DNA from: Bordetella parapertussis | GTDB taxonomy: Bacteria > Pseudomonadota > Gammaproteobacteria > Burkholderiales > SG8-39 | Reading direction: 5' to 3' | Length of the DNA stretch: 7,327 bases | Assembly (NCBI GenBank): GCA_945906975.1 | Contig: CAMDRY010000152.1 | Coordinates: 1 to 7,327, forward strand | Shown here: one piece after another, positions 6,160-7,327 of the stretch | Layout of the letters: every line of letters starts with the position of its first letter | Numbering within the stretch: the stretch's first letter is position 1 | Notes under the pieces: model-generated | What the model saw: the letters and a program-made list of their open reading frames with translations, nothing else | Database searches by the model: none | What the model was told of the DNA's origin: nothing | Position numbers and translations under genes: made by a program

Positions 6160-6600
6160 ATGGATCCCAACACACTAGCCGTCGCGGTAGCAAAAATACT
6201 GCACAAAGAAGACAGCTGTGCGCTTGCGCTTGGCATTGAAGTTCTGGAGGTCCGCCCCGGATTCGCCCGCCTGTGCATGCGAATCCGCGAAGACATGGTC
6301 AACGGCCACAAGATCGCCCACGGGGGGATGATATTCACGCTATCGGATACCGCCTTCGCGTTTGCATGCAGCAGCCACAACAAGCGTGCGGTGGCCGCCG
6401 CTTGCTCCATAGAATTTCTTCGCGCGACCCAGTTGGGGGAGCTACTCACCGCCACCGCGACCGAGCAAAACATGAGCGGGCGGCACGGCATTTACGATGT
6501 CCGCGTAACCAATCAAGATGGCGATCTTGTCGCGCTGTTCCGCGGAAAATCGACACAGATAAGAGGCCATTTCGTCGACGAGGCGGGTGCCGAAACCTGA
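6160..6600 (+). CDS. paaI: Hydroxyphenylacetyl-CoA thioesterase PaaI (hotdog fold)
   Basis: PaaI hydrolyses (hydroxy)phenylacetyl-CoA and related dead-end thioesters, releasing CoA and protecting the phenylacetate pathway from stalling. The 146-residue protein has the hotdog signature MVNGHKIAHGGMIFTLSDTAFAFAC at about 46-70: Asn48, the HGG at 54-56, and Asp63 in the position of the catalytic acid. The later strand ACSIEFLRATQLGELLTATA is also typical. It starts 3 nt after the paaG stop, with AAAGGA inside the paaG end as ribosome site, and is followed after 12 nt by the broken paaK. Length and motifs are normal, so the gene looks intact. Whether it is expressed to any purpose depends on whether other paa genes and a CoA ligase exist elsewhere. 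Confidence 0.9.
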   Translation: MDPNTLAVAVAKILHKEDSCALALGIEVLEVRPGFARLCMRIREDMVNGHKIAHGGMIFTLSDTAFAFACSSHNKRAVAAACSIEFLRATQLGELLTATATEQNMSGRHGIYDVRVTNQDGDLVALFRGKSTQIRGHFVDEAGAET

Positions 6601-6612
6601 GGAGAAAAAGCC

Positions 6613-6828
6613 ATGGGGACGCAGAGAATAAGAAAATTAACCTGCGAAAAGACTTTTGTACAGGAAAAGGGCGGCGAAACATCTGGACTTCCGCTCGAAC
6701 CAATTGAGAAAGTCCCGCCGGACGAACTGCGTGCACTGCAGTTGGCATGAATGAAGCGGTCGCTGCAGCACGCTTACAAGAATGTGCCGCACTATCGAAA
6801 AAAATTCGACAAACCGTTCATTTCATGA
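6613..6828 (+). pseudogene. paaK: Remnant of paaK (phenylacetate-CoA ligase), nonsense codon and truncation
   Basis: An ATG at 6613 with a strong AGGAG (6600-6604) 8 nt upstream opens a frame directly after paaI. After a 24-residue unfamiliar stretch it reads GLPLEPIEKVPPDELRALQL, the start of PaaK. The frame then hits TGA at 6748-6750, and continues in the same frame as MKRSLQHAYKNVPHYRKKFD to about 6810. In intact PaaK the corresponding text is LQLERLKWSL..HAY.NVPHYR.KFD, so TGA stands where Arg is expected (CGA to TGA would do it). Homology stops after KKFD, the frame ends at 6826-6828, and the rest of the roughly 435-residue AMP-forming ligase is missing, replaced by the end of the opposite-strand cupin gene. 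So at most a 45-residue peptide is made from the intact ribosome site. PaaK would activate phenylacetate to phenylacetyl-CoA; that step cannot come from this locus. Confidence 0.85.
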
Positions 6829-7327
6829 ATCGATGCAGGTAGCCTTGCTTACTTGCGTTATCGATATTTTCGCGAAACACCTTCGCATCACGACTCAAGG
6901 CCTCGGTGCGTTGCGCCATTTCCGCCTTGAAAGCGTCGGACTGCAGCAATCCAGCAAAGCGCGACGCGACCTCGGCGACAGGGGTATAGGGCGGGGCGCA
7001 ATCCTCTCGATAGCGCGCCAACCCGGCTTCAAGTGTCTGGTTGATGTTGGGAATCCGGTCACAAAGATCGAATGAAATATGAAGACTATGGCTGCCGGGT
7101 GTTTCGCACTTGTGCGGCACACCGCTACGCACATACAGGGCATCACCGGGTTTAAGCACAAATTCGGCAACCTGCCGGCCCATTTGCGCAGGACTCAGAT
7201 CGACAAGATTGACCATGCGCGGGGCCTGCCGATTGTAGAGACGCCATTTTTTTTCGCCAGAGAGCTGGATGACAAGAACGTCATCCGTATCCAGGTGCCC
7301 GCCGTAGACCTCATTCGCCTGCTGCGA
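6818..7327 (-). CDS. Cupin_4/JmjC-like Fe(II) oxygenase, C-terminal 169 residues, enters from right edge
   Basis: The frame is open from the right edge to TGA at 6820-6818. The visible 169 residues begin inside a cupin_4/JmjC-type double-stranded beta-helix. GGHLDTDDVLVIQLSGEK holds the Fe(II) ligands His11 and Asp13 (fragment numbering), KKWRLY and the FVLKPGDALYVRSGVPH strand follow, and SHSLHISFDL supplies the likely third ligand His83. Relatives include 2-oxoglutarate-dependent ribosomal oxygenases (RoxA/YcfD, MINA53, NO66), which hydroxylate ribosomal proteins, but the bacterial family is broad and the target here is unknown. A helical tail follows, ending LHRFMK. The stop overlaps the end of the paaK remnant. 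I cannot tell whether the C-terminus is native or shortened by the same event that removed paaK. The start codon lies outside the window; an internal ATG at 7216 falls within the beta-helix domain and is not the start. Confidence 0.82.
   Translation of the reverse strand, partial: SQQANEVYGGHLDTDDVLVIQLSGEKKWRLYNRQAPRMVNLVDLSPAQMGRQVAEFVLKPGDALYVRSGVPHKCETPGSHSLHISFDLCDRIPNINQTLEAGLARYREDCAPPYTPVAEVASRFAGLLQSDAFKAEMAQRTEALSRDAKVFRENIDNASKQGYLHRFMK

Noticed and set aside
6748..6750. TGA in paaK as a recoded (selenocysteine) codon
   Set aside because: The position corresponds to Arg in intact PaaK, no selenocysteine-insertion hairpin is apparent, and the gene is also truncated 60 nt later, so nonsense mutation is the simple reading.
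6601..6850. Insertion sequence or other mobile element at the paaK break
   Set aside because: No transposase fragment, terminal inverted repeat or target duplication can be seen on either side of about 6810.

Overview
The window looks like a piece of a betaproteobacterial chromosome. GC content is moderate to high. The block tsaB-rimI-(family 4 uracil-DNA glycosylase) and the sequence types of the ArgD-like transaminase, the tartrate/D-malate-type dehydrogenase and the TSUP permease are those I associate with Burkholderiales, Rhodocyclales and Nitrosomonadales. This assignment comes from remembered family patterns, not from a search. No mobile element, CRISPR array, rRNA or tRNA is visible.

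Layout. (1) Positions 1-1683, minus strand: a compact tsaB > rimI > udg operon (t6A tRNA modification, acetylation of ribosomal protein S18, uracil-DNA repair). The udg gene starts with TTG inside the rimI stop and runs off the left edge. (2) Positions 1684-1836: a divergent intergenic gap. (3) Positions 1837-3721, plus strand: an NAD-dependent beta-decarboxylating dehydrogenase of the tartrate/D-malate type, then a TauE/SafE-type permease. (4) Positions 3714-4892, minus strand: an ArgD-like class III transaminase whose stop overlaps the permease stop by 8 bp. (5) Positions 4893-5370: a 478-bp intergenic region. It holds a minus-strand promoter cluster followed about 110 nt later by a strong rho-independent terminator, all upstream of and pointing toward argD. 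This is a candidate attenuated leader or small RNA. (6) Positions 5371-6828, plus strand: phenylacetate-catabolism genes paaG and paaI, then the broken 5' end of paaK, which has an in-frame TGA and is truncated. (7) Positions 6818-7327, minus strand: the C-terminal part of a cupin_4/JmjC-like Fe(II) dioxygenase that enters from the right edge and abuts the paaK breakpoint.

How the genes fit together. Block 1 is translation and DNA housekeeping. The dehydrogenase and permease could form a small organic-acid uptake and oxidation pair, which is inference. The paaG-paaI-paaK order is the remains of a phenylacetyl-CoA (aerobic hybrid) pathway cluster. Its CoA-ligase gene is destroyed here, so any working pathway must get phenylacetyl-CoA from another ligase.

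The two most useful points for a second look are the decayed paaK at the cupin junction and the orphan promoter-terminator unit ahead of argD.
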